A stretch of 39,275 nucleotides of DNA from an uncultured Clostridia bacterium (GTDB lineage Bacteria > Bacillota > Clostridia > UMGS1810). A model generated the notes under the pieces. The model had not been told where the DNA came from. It searched no databases and saw only the letters and a list, made by a program, of their open reading frames with translations. The DNA lies in the NCBI GenBank assembly GCA_934481345.1, contig CAKSPF010000015.1:1-39275 (forward strand), read 5' to 3'. A program made the translations under genes and the position numbers. The stretch's first letter is position 1. Every line of letters begins with the position of its first letter. Below, piece by piece: positions 26,532 to 34,983 of this stretch.

Positions 26532-27452
26532 TTAATACATATTTTGCAACTTTGCACTGAGCTTACGATAGCCGAGTGCAATCGCAATAAAGAACAGTGA
26601 CGATACAATACCCATTGCACATCCATAGCCGATGTTTACCCCGGCATCTGCAAATCCCGGCAGGAACTTACTTACCTGATATGCCATAACTGTGAATGTT
26701 GAACCATGCGGTGCGCCGTTGGTAAATGTGAGTATATAATCCGAAGTGTGCAATGTTCCGTTTATGGAAAGCAGCAGTATCGTTGACAATATAGGACCCA
26801 TAAGCGGAATGGTTATCTTTCTGAAAATTGTCCATCCGGACGCACCGTCCAGCTTTGCACTCTCATACACTTCTTCCGGTATATTTGAAAGCGCCGCTAT
26901 AAAGTAAAGCACATTGGTTCCGAATGTATTCCAAATACTACCGGCAACGAGGCCTCCCATTGCCGTGGCTTTTGATGCAAACCAATCTATATTTTTGGAT
27001 ATCAACCCAAGTCGTATTAACCACGCATTAATAAATCCAAAATAATCAAAAAGGTTAGTAAACACAAGCCCGACAATAGCCACGCTGACTATGCATGGCA
27101 TATAGTACATCGTCCGAAAGAAGCCTGCGCCTTTGAGCTTTCCGTGCAGGCAAAGAGCTATAGCCATTGCCAAAGTCAGTTCAATCGGAATTTTGTATAT
27201 TGCAAACTCAATGGTTGTAAGCCATGTCGTCCAATATGTAGCGTCCCGTGTAAAAATAGTTATAAAGTTATCCCAACCGACAAAATGCGTCTGCGACGGT
27301 GTTCCGCTATAGAAAAACCATGCTTTCTGCGCCGCCCAGCAAAGTGGATACATGCTAAACACGAAAAATCCGATTATCTGTGTAGACATTATCAAGTAGC
27401 ACTGTAACGTTTTTTTTCTGCCGCGTTTTGTCTGAAACATAGCGTTTTTCAT
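26532..27452 (-). CDS. Sugar ABC transporter permease, MalF/UgpA/CUT1 type
   Basis: A 306-residue permease with six membrane segments; the first is near 22-43. The EAA loop is ESAKLDGASGWTIFRKITIP (about 198-217). The amino end is basic (KRGRKK), consistent with a cytoplasmic start. It pairs with the MalG-type protein to form the membrane channel. The ATG has GGAGGAATACATATT ahead. The gene follows the binding-protein gene by 32 bases. The transported sugar is not readable from sequence, but the operon suggests rhamnose- or galactose-containing fragments. Confidence 0.93.
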   Translation of the reverse strand: MKNAMFQTKRGRKKTLQCYLIMSTQIIGFFVFSMYPLCWAAQKAWFFYSGTPSQTHFVGWDNFITIFTRDATYWTTWLTTIEFAIYKIPIELTLAMAIALCLHGKLKGAGFFRTMYYMPCIVSVAIVGLVFTNLFDYFGFINAWLIRLGLISKNIDWFASKATAMGGLVAGSIWNTFGTNVLYFIAALSNIPEEVYESAKLDGASGWTIFRKITIPLMGPILSTILLLSINGTLHTSDYILTFTNGAPHGSTFTVMAYQVSKFLPGFADAGVNIGYGCAMGIVSSLFFIAIALGYRKLSAKLQNMY

Positions 27453-27484
27453 AATATGTATTCCTCCAATGTCTGCTATGCAGA

Positions 27485-28858
27485 TTATTTGCCACTGCGC
27501 AGCATGCTGTATTCTTTATCAACCGGAGGTTCGTAACCCTCGTTTACGCTGATATATTTTTTAATGCCATCGTTGTAGTGCGCATTTTGCTCTTTTATGA
27601 AGGTGTCCACGCTCTTTTTACCGCTCCACACATCGTTTACAAAAGCCGTAGAAATTGAATCATATGCAGAAACATCCGACTTGGCTGCCGTTTTATGAGG
27701 CACGGATATTTCAAGAAGTTTTGCATAACTTTCCCAACCTATTTTTGCGTCTTTAAGCTTTACATCTTTTACAAGATCATAACGCCACGGCAGCTGAACG
27801 CCTTGCTTGTACATTTCTGTCAAGGTTTCATCGCTGTACAGCCATTTATACACTGTTACTATTTTATCTGCATCTTTTTCTTCAAGCGATTTTTTATTAA
27901 ACATCATGCTCCACACAGGATTTTTTTCCTGATAATATGCTTTGTCCCTATCAGCAACCGGAATGGGGTAAATATCCCAATCACACTTTGTTGGGAACTG
28001 ATCGTTCCAAACGCCTACATCCCACGAAACGGAAAACTTCATTCCTATATTTCCCTCTGCAAATCTTGCTCTTGCCGGATCGTTGTCCAGTCCTTCTGCT
28101 CCGGGATATGCGCTGCCGTCTTCCTTCATCTGCATAATTGCGTCCATAACAGGTTTTAATTGATTGTAATCATACTGACCTTTTGTGAAGTCATAGCCAA
28201 ATCCGCCGCCCGACGCACTTGCTACGTTTTGAATCTCACATCCGAAAAATCCGCTCCACTTAACAGGGAACACAACTCCATACTGCTGTTTGGATTCATC
28301 GGTAAGTTTTTTTGCGTCCTCTACCATTTCATCAAACGTCTCGGGAGCTTTAGCCTCGCCTTTCTCATCAACTATACCTGCTTTTTTAAACAAATCTTTA
28401 TTGATAGCCAATCCGAAAAGCTGTGAACCTACCGGAACAAAATATGTTTTGCCCTTATATACATTCCAGCCCTCAACGCGTGTATCGGAGTATTTGTCGA
28501 GAAAATCGGCAAGCTCAGGCACTTCTTCAAGCGGAGTAATATATCCTTTTTCGGAATACTCTGCCATTTTACCTGCGCCTATCAAATCGGGACCTTTGCC
28601 GTTTTGCAAAGCAATATCAAGCGACTGCCCCACACTGCCTTCCTTAACTTCATACTTAATATTGATTCCTTTTTGCTTACCCTCGCCGTTATTGAACTTA
28701 TTTACAAGCTCATTCATAACGGCCTTGGAATGTGAATCGCCCGTCCAGATAACAACCTCTGTCACTCCGCTTTTGCCGGTTTCTTTCGAGCCGCAACCCG
28801 TAAGAGATGAAACCGCAACAATTGCAGAAAGCGCAAGCAACAACAACTGTTTTTTCAT
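27485..28858 (-). CDS. ABC transporter sugar-binding lipoprotein (CUT1)
   Basis: A 457-residue solute-binding protein. It has a lipoprotein signal ending LTGC with the lipidated C22, then the SBP_bac_1 fold: VIWTGDSHSKAVMNELVNKFN near 34-54, and AINKDLFKKAGI, which marks the hinge region. It is tethered outside the membrane and hands oligosaccharides to the two permeases. It is the first gene of the long operon; a promoter with a TATACT box lies 34 bases upstream of its ATG, next to a conserved operator-like motif. The start follows AAAGGAGAG. Confidence 0.93.
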   Translation of the reverse strand: MKKQLLLLALSAIVAVSSLTGCGSKETGKSGVTEVVIWTGDSHSKAVMNELVNKFNNGEGKQKGINIKYEVKEGSVGQSLDIALQNGKGPDLIGAGKMAEYSEKGYITPLEEVPELADFLDKYSDTRVEGWNVYKGKTYFVPVGSQLFGLAINKDLFKKAGIVDEKGEAKAPETFDEMVEDAKKLTDESKQQYGVVFPVKWSGFFGCEIQNVASASGGGFGYDFTKGQYDYNQLKPVMDAIMQMKEDGSAYPGAEGLDNDPARARFAEGNIGMKFSVSWDVGVWNDQFPTKCDWDIYPIPVADRDKAYYQEKNPVWSMMFNKKSLEEKDADKIVTVYKWLYSDETLTEMYKQGVQLPWRYDLVKDVKLKDAKIGWESYAKLLEISVPHKTAAKSDVSAYDSISTAFVNDVWSGKKSVDTFIKEQNAHYNDGIKKYISVNEGYEPPVDKEYSMLRSGK

Positions 28859-28891
28859 ATATATCTCTCCTTTGATAATTTGATTTATTTA

Positions 28892-28920
28892 AGTATAGCA
28901 CACATACGATTTCTTGGTAA
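28892..28920 (-). promoter_or_regulatory. Promoter of the transporter/glycosidase operon
   Basis: On the minus strand TTACCA (28920-28915) and TATACT (28897-28892) are separated by 17 bases. The -35 box is weak, which fits activation from the adjoining operator. Transcription would start near 28885, giving a short leader before ATG 28858. Confidence 0.7.
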
Positions 28921-28964
28921 GGGTTAACTTTTACTACCCCAAATGTAATTTATGTAAGAATTGG
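28919..28964 (-). promoter_or_regulatory. Operator-like motif, copy 1
   Basis: This is 46 bases directly upstream of and touching the -35 box. It shares, in order, CATAAATTACAT, TGGGGTA and TTAACCCTT with copy 2 at 31666-31711. The distance from the motif to the -10 box is almost the same in both (21 and 20 bases). The position is typical for an AraC-type activator site. Which of the three AraC proteins here binds it is not known. Confidence 0.7.
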
Positions 28965-28975
28965 GAGTTTAAAGT

Positions 28976-29005
28976 AAAAAATGAGATGGCAAAATGCCAT
29001 CCCCA
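28976..29005 (-). terminator. Rho-independent terminator of the FAD-oxidoreductase operon
   Basis: On the minus strand GATGGCA and TGCCATC form a 7-bp stem with a 3-nt loop (29001-28985), followed by TCATTTTTT. It lies 30 bases after the stop of the FAD gene and just upstream of the next operon's operator. Confidence 0.7.
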
Positions 29006-29030
29006 AAAAATTAATGAATATTTAATTTAT

Positions 29031-30854
29031 CTATATTATTCTGCGAAGAAGCCACCGCATCGACTCCATTTCAGAATTATCACAAGGCAAATCCAAATAC
29101 ATGGATAAGCGATTCATAATTTCTTTTTTGTCCGAAGCTTTGTCCGATATAAGTATAAGTGCAACTACGGCAAGTGAAACAAACTGACACCTAAATGTTT
29201 CGCAAGTTCTATATACATATGTTCCGCCGCGCAAATTAACTACATACTTTTCAGCCCATGTTGACACAATATCCATAAGTCTGTCTGCAACATCCATGTC
29301 CTTCAATCTGCCTGCTATCACAATCGCCTTTGCAAAATCAAGATAATATCTGCCCTGCTCATCGCTCATTTCCGGTATTTCATTCAGTATTTCTCTTATA
29401 ACGGGAATACATGCCGGATTGCCGCGCATACCCAGTGCTAAAGCGCTGTTCCTTTTAAGCATCTTATCTGAAGAATTCATAAACTCACACAACCACTTGT
29501 CAATCACACTGTCTTTTGCAATATACGCAGTCCACATGGCTGTGCCGTACCCCTTTGCTGACAATAAATCGCAAAACTCTTTTTTGGTCTGCGGGATAAA
29601 CGGACGGTAATAATCGCCATATTCATCCTTTGCAAGCTTTCTAAGACCAATATCATTTTTGGTGTCGAAACAACCTGTTGTTGCCAAAATATCTTTTATA
29701 CTTTTGTATTCAACATCTATGGGCAAAATACTGTTTTTTACACTCATGCCAGCAATTACGCCTGCTGCTTCCCCGCACTTTTGCATGTTTGTTTTCATTC
29801 GTGCAAGCATACACATATCATGTCCGACACCGATGCTTTTAGAGGCTACCAATACTCCAGATATATCTTTGGGAATCATCATTTTTTTACTGATAGGGAT
29901 TGAAAATCCATATCCTGCCATTTTACAAAACAGCCAATTTTGATATTCAGCAGTTTCAAATGCAATATCATAGTTTGTGTTATCAACAGGAGCAAACATC
30001 CAAAAAATCGCTTCTTCAATATTTTTGCCGCGAATGTACTCGTTAAATGTCAATGTTTCGCATGTTTGTACACAGCGGCTTTCACGCACCCCTACCATTT
30101 CGCTTGAAAACAACACCCTATCTTCGGCAGTATAATAATCTCTGAGCGCCCATGATTTTGAACACAGGGTATCAAGAATCGATTTTGATATACTTTCCGA
30201 ATTTTTATCATTCAGCGAAAATGATTCTCCGACACTATCCATATAGCTGTTTTCATTTTTTCCGAGCCCAATAAGCTTTGATGCCGGAGCAGTCATATCA
30301 TCCACCGGGCGCGCAGGCATGAAATTACAACCGCAAATGCGGCACACAACCGAAGTTCCCGATGAATCTATAATAACCTTTGCCTTAATATCAATATATT
30401 TTCCGTTTCTTAATATCCGAACCCCTACAGCTGTTTTTTCTTTTGTAAACACACCGGTAATTACTGTACCATAAAAAATTCTGCATCCTGCCTCGGATAG
30501 TTGCTTATTTAAAATATATTCTTTTTCAAAACCCGGAATTGAACTTTTATCATTATGCTTATCGGTAGATATGTATCCATCTTTAAATGTTTCAAAACAT
30601 TCTTTATCAACTTTTTCATAAATGCCGCCTCTTGAGCCAAAAAAGTATTCATAAACTCCGCCGACAGTGCCGGTACCGCCCGGCTGCATGTTTTTTTCTA
30701 TTCCTATGACCGATACATTTTGTTTTGCGGCAGCCAACGCTGCAATAGACCCTGCCGTACCCAATCCGACAACACAAACATCACAAATCTCATCAAACTC
30801 AACAACCACTTCCTTCTGTGATAAATTGCCGTTATTTATATAATTGAGCTGCAT
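29031..30854 (-). CDS. FAD-dependent oxidoreductase (PF12831-like) with HEAT-like tail
   Basis: A 607-residue flavoprotein. The FAD Rossmann motif is CVVGLGTAGSIAALAAA (27-43), with an acidic strand end in GIEKNMQPGG. GTGTVGGVYEYFFG follows as in FAD_oxidored proteins, and a later LVASKSIGVGHDMCMLARM resembles the second FAD contact. The last roughly 170 residues are helical and repeat-like (KRNSALALGMRGNPACIPVI). ATG 30854 has GGGGAGGG 6 bases ahead and overlaps the upstream gene by 23 bases. The substrate is unknown. Relatives beside glycosidases have been proposed to oxidise sugars or glycosides, which fits the shared operator with the sugar transporter. Confidence 0.8.
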   Translation of the reverse strand: MQLNYINNGNLSQKEVVVEFDEICDVCVVGLGTAGSIAALAAAKQNVSVIGIEKNMQPGGTGTVGGVYEYFFGSRGGIYEKVDKECFETFKDGYISTDKHNDKSSIPGFEKEYILNKQLSEAGCRIFYGTVITGVFTKEKTAVGVRILRNGKYIDIKAKVIIDSSGTSVVCRICGCNFMPARPVDDMTAPASKLIGLGKNENSYMDSVGESFSLNDKNSESISKSILDTLCSKSWALRDYYTAEDRVLFSSEMVGVRESRCVQTCETLTFNEYIRGKNIEEAIFWMFAPVDNTNYDIAFETAEYQNWLFCKMAGYGFSIPISKKMMIPKDISGVLVASKSIGVGHDMCMLARMKTNMQKCGEAAGVIAGMSVKNSILPIDVEYKSIKDILATTGCFDTKNDIGLRKLAKDEYGDYYRPFIPQTKKEFCDLLSAKGYGTAMWTAYIAKDSVIDKWLCEFMNSSDKMLKRNSALALGMRGNPACIPVIREILNEIPEMSDEQGRYYLDFAKAIVIAGRLKDMDVADRLMDIVSTWAEKYVVNLRGGTYVYRTCETFRCQFVSLAVVALILISDKASDKKEIMNRLSMYLDLPCDNSEMESMRWLLRRII

Positions 30855-31605
30855 ATATACCCTCCCCAAACGCATCATCTATACTCCGGTGTGAACATGA
30901 AGGAACAAATAAGTAATTATCATCAATTATCTGTTTAACTTTTGAATTATAGCTATATGCAAACTGCGCAGCCACCGATGTAATTTTTTGTCCTTTACAA
31001 TGTGTTTCCTTCCATTTTTTGTGCAATTCAGCCACAGCATTATGATATGAACACAATTTATCGACTTTTACGCCAAAAGCGTATTCGCCGTCAAATCGTC
31101 CTGATATCAAATACGGATAATCTCCGCAGGATTCAGAGGCAACTTCCGCACAGAGATACTTATTATAATTATAGGAGGCATATTCTTCAAACACCCCAAT
31201 CGGTGTAGTATCTATTATGTTGGTAGTCTTAACACTGAAATATCCATCAATGTCATTATACATCAGCACGCTATACTCGCTCTTTGCTTTTTCTATGCTG
31301 CACACTGATGTATTGAGCAATACATCAACATTATGAAAATACTCGGCGCATATTCCCTCTAAAGGATATATATTAACAATATTGCTATCAGATATAAGAT
31401 TCCGCTTGTTTAATTTATCGTACAAATTATCGACAGCTGAATTTCTCAAATTAAACTTAGCCGTTAATTTATTTATACACGATACATAGTCCGTAGCTAA
31501 TGTTTCGCCGCATTCAACCAAAAGAGTGTCATGCGACATTACGCTCGAAAGTCCAGCAGCGTACACAGTCGCACCAAACACAATATTCTTATAGCTGTGC
31601 TTCAT
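30832..31605 (-). CDS. Degenerate Rossmann/FAD-like partner protein (257 aa)
   Basis: A short protein that begins like an FAD-binding domain, KNIVFGATVYAAGLSSV, with LLVECGE at the end of the second strand. However, the glycine pattern is altered (GATVYAAG), so tight FAD binding is uncertain. The middle contains NTSVCSIEK and NIIDTTPIG, the latter resembling the strand where flavoproteins close the FAD site. It overlaps the following FAD oxidoreductase gene by 23 bases, so it probably acts as a subunit or accessory domain. Start: ATG 31605 with AAAGGA at 9 bases; an ATG at 31614 sits directly on that site and is less likely. Length is less than half a normal family member. Confidence 0.6.
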   Translation of the reverse strand: MKHSYKNIVFGATVYAAGLSSVMSHDTLLVECGETLATDYVSCINKLTAKFNLRNSAVDNLYDKLNKRNLISDSNIVNIYPLEGICAEYFHNVDVLLNTSVCSIEKAKSEYSVLMYNDIDGYFSVKTTNIIDTTPIGVFEEYASYNYNKYLCAEVASESCGDYPYLISGRFDGEYAFGVKVDKLCSYHNAVAELHKKWKETHCKGQKITSVAAQFAYSYNSKVKQIIDDNYLFVPSCSHRSIDDAFGEGIYAAQLYK

Positions 31606-31639
31606 CCCAACCATTCCTTTTATTACCTAATTTATTAGT

Positions 31640-31667
31640 ATTATAGCATAACGCACACAACATTCAA
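31640..31667 (-). promoter_or_regulatory. Promoter of the FAD-oxidoreductase operon
   Basis: On the minus strand TTGAAT (31667-31662) and TATAAT (31645-31640) are 16 bases apart, just downstream of operator copy 2. The leader before ATG 31605 is about 25-30 bases. Confidence 0.72.
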
Positions 31668-31711
31668 GGGTTAATATTTCTTACCCCACATGTAATTTAT
31701 GGTAACAATGG
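31666..31711 (-). promoter_or_regulatory. Operator-like motif, copy 2
   Basis: The minus strand shares CATAAATTACAT, TGGGGTA and TTAACCCTT with copy 1, with only a few differences over 46 bases. It overlaps the -35 box in the same way. This indicates that the FAD operon and the transporter operon answer to one regulator. Confidence 0.7.
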
Positions 31712-31746
31712 AATATGAAATCAAGTATAGCGAATTAAATTGACCC

Positions 31747-31781
31747 TTATGCCAACGTACATGCCTTTCAGCATGGCATAA
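31747..31781. other. Two-tier hairpin downstream of the quinone-oxidoreductase operon
   Basis: TTATGCCA (31747-31754) pairs with TGGCATAA (31774-31781), and within it ATGC (31761-31764) can pair with GCAT (31771-31774, sharing one base with the outer arm). It lies about 60 bases after the stop of the upstream minus-strand gene and has no U-tract. It may be a 3'-end stabiliser or a weak terminator. Confidence 0.4.
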
Positions 31782-31841
31782 ATCTTTATATATTGTTTCA
31801 CTTGTACCCATCTTATTCAACATTTATGATTTCATAACTGT

Positions 31842-32825
31842 TCATTTTACGACAAGAACTACCTTTCCGACATTCTGCCCCTTATACAGAATATCGTGTG
31901 CCGTCTCCGCCTCGGTTATGGGCAAAATCTTGTAGATTGTTGGCTTAACCTCCCCACTCTCAATCTTAGGAAAGACATTTTTAACAAGCTCAGCCAAAAT
32001 CTGCGCTTTAACTTCAGGAGTTCTGGAACGGAGTGTACTTCCGACAATTCTTACATTTCTCACATATATATTTTTAAGGTCAATTTCGGTTTTTTGTCCG
32101 GCAAGTGCCGCAATCATAATCCAGCGTGCACCATGTGTAAGGTAATGTATACACTTGCCCATAATTTCGCCGCCGAGACAGTCAATGGCAACATCAACAC
32201 CATGACCGTTTTCAAGTTCTTCCTTAAGAACGGATGTAATATCCTCTTTTGTGGTAACGACTACTCTATCGGCATTAAGATGTCTTATGGAGTTTGCAAT
32301 TTCGTCGGAAAGAACAGTTGTTATAACTCTAACACCAAATGCCTTTGCCATAGGAATTATAACGCTTGCAAGTCCCGATGCTCCGGCATTCATAAGCAGT
32401 GTGTTGCCGGCTTTTATGCCGCCCTCAATAAAAAGATTGAGATACGCTGTAGCGAATGCTTCTGGAATTGCCGCGGCTTCTTCCATTGAACAGTTACTCG
32501 GAACGGGCATAAGCATATCGTATTTCACTGCCACATATTCGGCATATCCTCCGCCGCCCAAAAGTGCGCAAACCTTGTCACCTATTTTCCAATTCGACTT
32601 TTTCTTTGCCTCCTCGCCCATTTCAACGATTACGCCGGCAATCTCCAGTCCCATCCATTCGGGGCATCCCGGAGGAGGCGGATAATCGCCCTCACGCTGC
32701 ATGAGGTCGGCGCGGTTTAATGCCGCCGCATGAATCTCAACAAGAACCTCGTCGCTTTTTATTTTCGGGTCGGGAACGTTGTCCCACCGTAAGCTTCTGT
32801 CATCATTTACAAGTATCGCTTTCAT
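31842..32825 (-). CDS. NAD(P)H quinone oxidoreductase, PIG3-type zinc-free MDR
   Basis: A 327-residue medium-chain reductase. The PIG3 signature AALNRADLMQREGDYPPPPG lies near 33-52. The catalytic-domain GLEIAGVIVEMG follows, then the nucleotide-binding NAGASGLASVIIPMAKAFG and the DVAIDCLGGE strand. No zinc ligands are present, so it reduces quinones or enones with NADPH. Start: ATG 32825 with GAAAGGTGA 7-8 bases ahead; an in-frame ATG at 32843 lies on that site. It follows the Gfo/Idh gene by 18 bases and ends the operon. The physiological substrate is unknown; it may process a keto or enal intermediate from the neighbouring dehydrogenases. Confidence 0.88.
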   Translation of the reverse strand: MKAILVNDDRSLRWDNVPDPKIKSDEVLVEIHAAALNRADLMQREGDYPPPPGCPEWMGLEIAGVIVEMGEEAKKKSNWKIGDKVCALLGGGGYAEYVAVKYDMLMPVPSNCSMEEAAAIPEAFATAYLNLFIEGGIKAGNTLLMNAGASGLASVIIPMAKAFGVRVITTVLSDEIANSIRHLNADRVVVTTKEDITSVLKEELENGHGVDVAIDCLGGEIMGKCIHYLTHGARWIMIAALAGQKTEIDLKNIYVRNVRIVGSTLRSRTPEVKAQILAELVKNVFPKIESGEVKPTIYKILPITEAETAHDILYKGQNVGKVVLVVK

Positions 32826-32843
32826 AATTAAATCACCTTTCAT

Positions 32844-33850
32844 TTATTTTCCACAAGCCTTTAGTATCAACTTGTGCAGTTTTCTTTCATATTCATATCC
32901 GTACGGATTTTCTTTTTCTTTGTTTATGTAATCGGCAAACGCACGAAACATTGCGTCGTATCTACCAAAAACAGGTGTAGTATGATATTCACCCTTTTTG
33001 TTCCAGTCGTTGTCATAGGCTTCTCTCACACTTGTTGACAGCGCTTGTATAATAGAATGACATTCTAAGTCAAGCCATTCTAGCGGCTTAATTTCTACAG
33101 TACCCTTTGTTCCGCATACAACAAGCTGTCTGCGCTCAAAACCACCCGGTTCCACTGCTGTGCTTTTTACAAATGATACACCGTTTTTATACTTAAATAT
33201 TGCCATGCCGAAATCGTCTGCCTCAACACCGTCAGTACCGATAGGCATACTGAGCGGCATTATCTCCTCTGGCTCACCGCAAATACCATAAACCAAATCT
33301 ATCAAATGACATCCGAGATAATAAAGCATACCTCCCGGGTAATTGCCGAGCCATTTACGCTTTTCCACAGGATGAATACAATTCATCTGTGCTTCAACAG
33401 CATATATTTCGCCTAATTTACCTGATTTAATATCTTCCTTAAGCTTTATCACCGCCGGGTTGTAGCGGTACATATACTCAATATGAAAAACGAGATTTTT
33501 TCCTTAACCAAATCAATAAGTCTGTCAAAATCCTTGTCAGATTCACTGCCCGGCTTATCCATCTGTACATGCAGCCCTTTTTCCGCTGCCATTATGGCAA
33601 ATTCAGTGAGTCGTCTGTCCTCTGTTTCTATACATACTGCGTCAAGACCGGGATAATTTAAAATTTCTTCAACGGTCATTCTTCTGACATTTTCATATGC
33701 CCATTGATTGTTGTTGTAAACAGGTTCATCTCCGCCAACAACCGCATAGCCTACCAAGTCATAAATATCGCTTTGCTGCTTTAAAGTTGCCATTGCCGTC
33801 ATTGAATGGTCGTGTCCCGCACCGATTTGAGCTATTTTTATTTTTTTCAC
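32844..33850 (-). pseudogene. Gfo/Idh/MocA-family oxidoreductase with a one-base frameshift
   Basis: Two abutting frames make one family member. The amino part (33850 to about 33500) has the NAD-binding IAQIGAGHDHS, and DKPG in place of the usual EKP. The carboxyl part carries HIEYMYRYNP and GGMLYYLGCHLIDLVYG, where the His is the expected catalytic residue. The break is in an A6 run (33501-33496 on the minus strand). With A7 the frame reads VKEKNLVFHIEYMYRYNP without interruption, about 335 residues, normal length. It may be a true pseudogene or a sequencing error. Its ATG overlaps the previous stop by four bases (ATGA). The family oxidises or reduces sugars and inositols with NAD(P). Confidence 0.82.
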
Positions 33851-34863
33851 TGCATATTCCTCCAGTCAAACTGAACAACAATAGGAAAGTTTTTGTCATT
33901 TACCAGTCTGTTGTAAACTTCGGGACAATCCGTCGGTGAATGTGTTTCTTCCACAAGATTTTCAAGACACAATCTGCCGCCACCGCAAAGCTTGAGCACT
34001 GTTTTAATGTCATCTCTGTGCGTAAACCAACCCGGGTGTGATTCAAATTGTGGTCTTGCCATTGTATGTGCACCGATTACGGTTATACCCGGAGCGTGAA
34101 TTTTTTTGTAATAATCTACGGTGAAATCGGAATTTCTTGTACAACCTAAAAGCGAAACCCGTCCGAATTTTGCCATACAATCAAGAGCCTCATTAAAGCC
34201 TGCCCCTACGCCCGTAACCTCGATTGCAACATTTACGCCGCCCACAGTCACGCTTTTTACTTTATCAGCAAAATCTTCGCACAACGGGTCAACCGCATAG
34301 TCTGCGCCATTTTTTAATGCAATTTCGCGTCTTGTCGGGTTGGGATCTGCCGCAATTATCGGAACTGCACCGGCTGTGCGCAAAAGCTTTACGGCAATTA
34401 TACCCAAAATACCAAGTCCCATAACAATTGCACTTTCACCCATTTCAAGTCTTGTTTTTCTTATCGCTGCCATTGGAAATGTCGATATAAAACTCATTGC
34501 ACCCGTTTCAAAGCTGACATTATCACCCATTTTCACAACCTGTTCTTCCGGAACAACATTATAGCTTTTGTGCAATCCCCAATACACCACCACTCTGTCG
34601 CCTATTTCAACGCTTTTTACATCAGCGCCTTTTTTTACAACCACTCCGGCGCTGTTATACCCCGATGTTCTTGGAAATATCACTTGTGATTCACCGTATG
34701 CATTCACATTTGGGTCGCCTGTAATATTTGCTTTTTCTGTACCGCAGCTGATAGTCGAAACCACTGTTTCTACAATGACCTCGTTTGACTTAAGCTCATT
34801 AATATCTACCGATAAAAGCTCTGCCTTATTTTTTTCGGTAAATACTATTTGTCTGCATTGCAT
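33847..34863 (-). CDS. MDR-family dehydrogenase lacking most zinc ligands
   Basis: A 338-residue alcohol-dehydrogenase-like protein. The amino part holds VSTISCGTEKANITGD and PRTSGYNSAGVVVKKG. The cofactor strand is AIVMGLGILGIIAVKLL, ending in AADPN. The structural-zinc cysteine cluster and the GHE motif of classical enzymes are absent, and SxISxGTE resembles the BchC-like MDR group. Members next to Gfo/Idh proteins are thought to oxidise cyclic polyols or sugars; that is inference here. It is the first gene of its operon, with GGAGG before ATG 34863, and is divergent from the AraC gene at 34984. Confidence 0.82.
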   Translation of the reverse strand: MQCRQIVFTEKNKAELLSVDINELKSNEVIVETVVSTISCGTEKANITGDPNVNAYGESQVIFPRTSGYNSAGVVVKKGADVKSVEIGDRVVVYWGLHKSYNVVPEEQVVKMGDNVSFETGAMSFISTFPMAAIRKTRLEMGESAIVMGLGILGIIAVKLLRTAGAVPIIAADPNPTRREIALKNGADYAVDPLCEDFADKVKSVTVGGVNVAIEVTGVGAGFNEALDCMAKFGRVSLLGCTRNSDFTVDYYKKIHAPGITVIGAHTMARPQFESHPGWFTHRDDIKTVLKLCGGGRLCLENLVEETHSPTDCPEVYNRLVNDKNFPIVVQFDWRNMQ

Positions 34864-34908
34864 AATTTAGTCCTCCAAAAGTATTAATTATAGTATTATT
34901 TTATCACA

Positions 34909-34937
34909 TTGACTTTTTTGATTAAATATGATATTTT
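34909..34937 (+). promoter_or_regulatory. Promoter of the araC-type gene at 34984
   Basis: TTGACT (34909-34914) and TATTTT (34932-34937) with a 17-base spacer. On the other strand a TATAAT box lies at about 34893-34888 with only a poor -35 box, which suits an activated promoter for the MDR/Gfo-Idh operon. Confidence 0.65.
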
Positions 34938-34983
34938 ATAAAAAACAGGGTAATTTTCTCTAACTTTTATGAGGTGCTTTCCA

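Noticed and set aside
28290..28883. 197-codon plus-strand open frame
   Set aside because: It is antisense to the sugar-binding lipoprotein gene, has no ribosome binding site, and its low-complexity Ser/Pro/Phe content is that of a shadow frame.
31896..32489. 197-codon plus-strand open frame, and another at 32251-32685
   Set aside because: Both lie opposite the clearly recognisable PIG3-type reductase, and their sequences are Cys/Asn- or Ser/Ala-rich without any family pattern.
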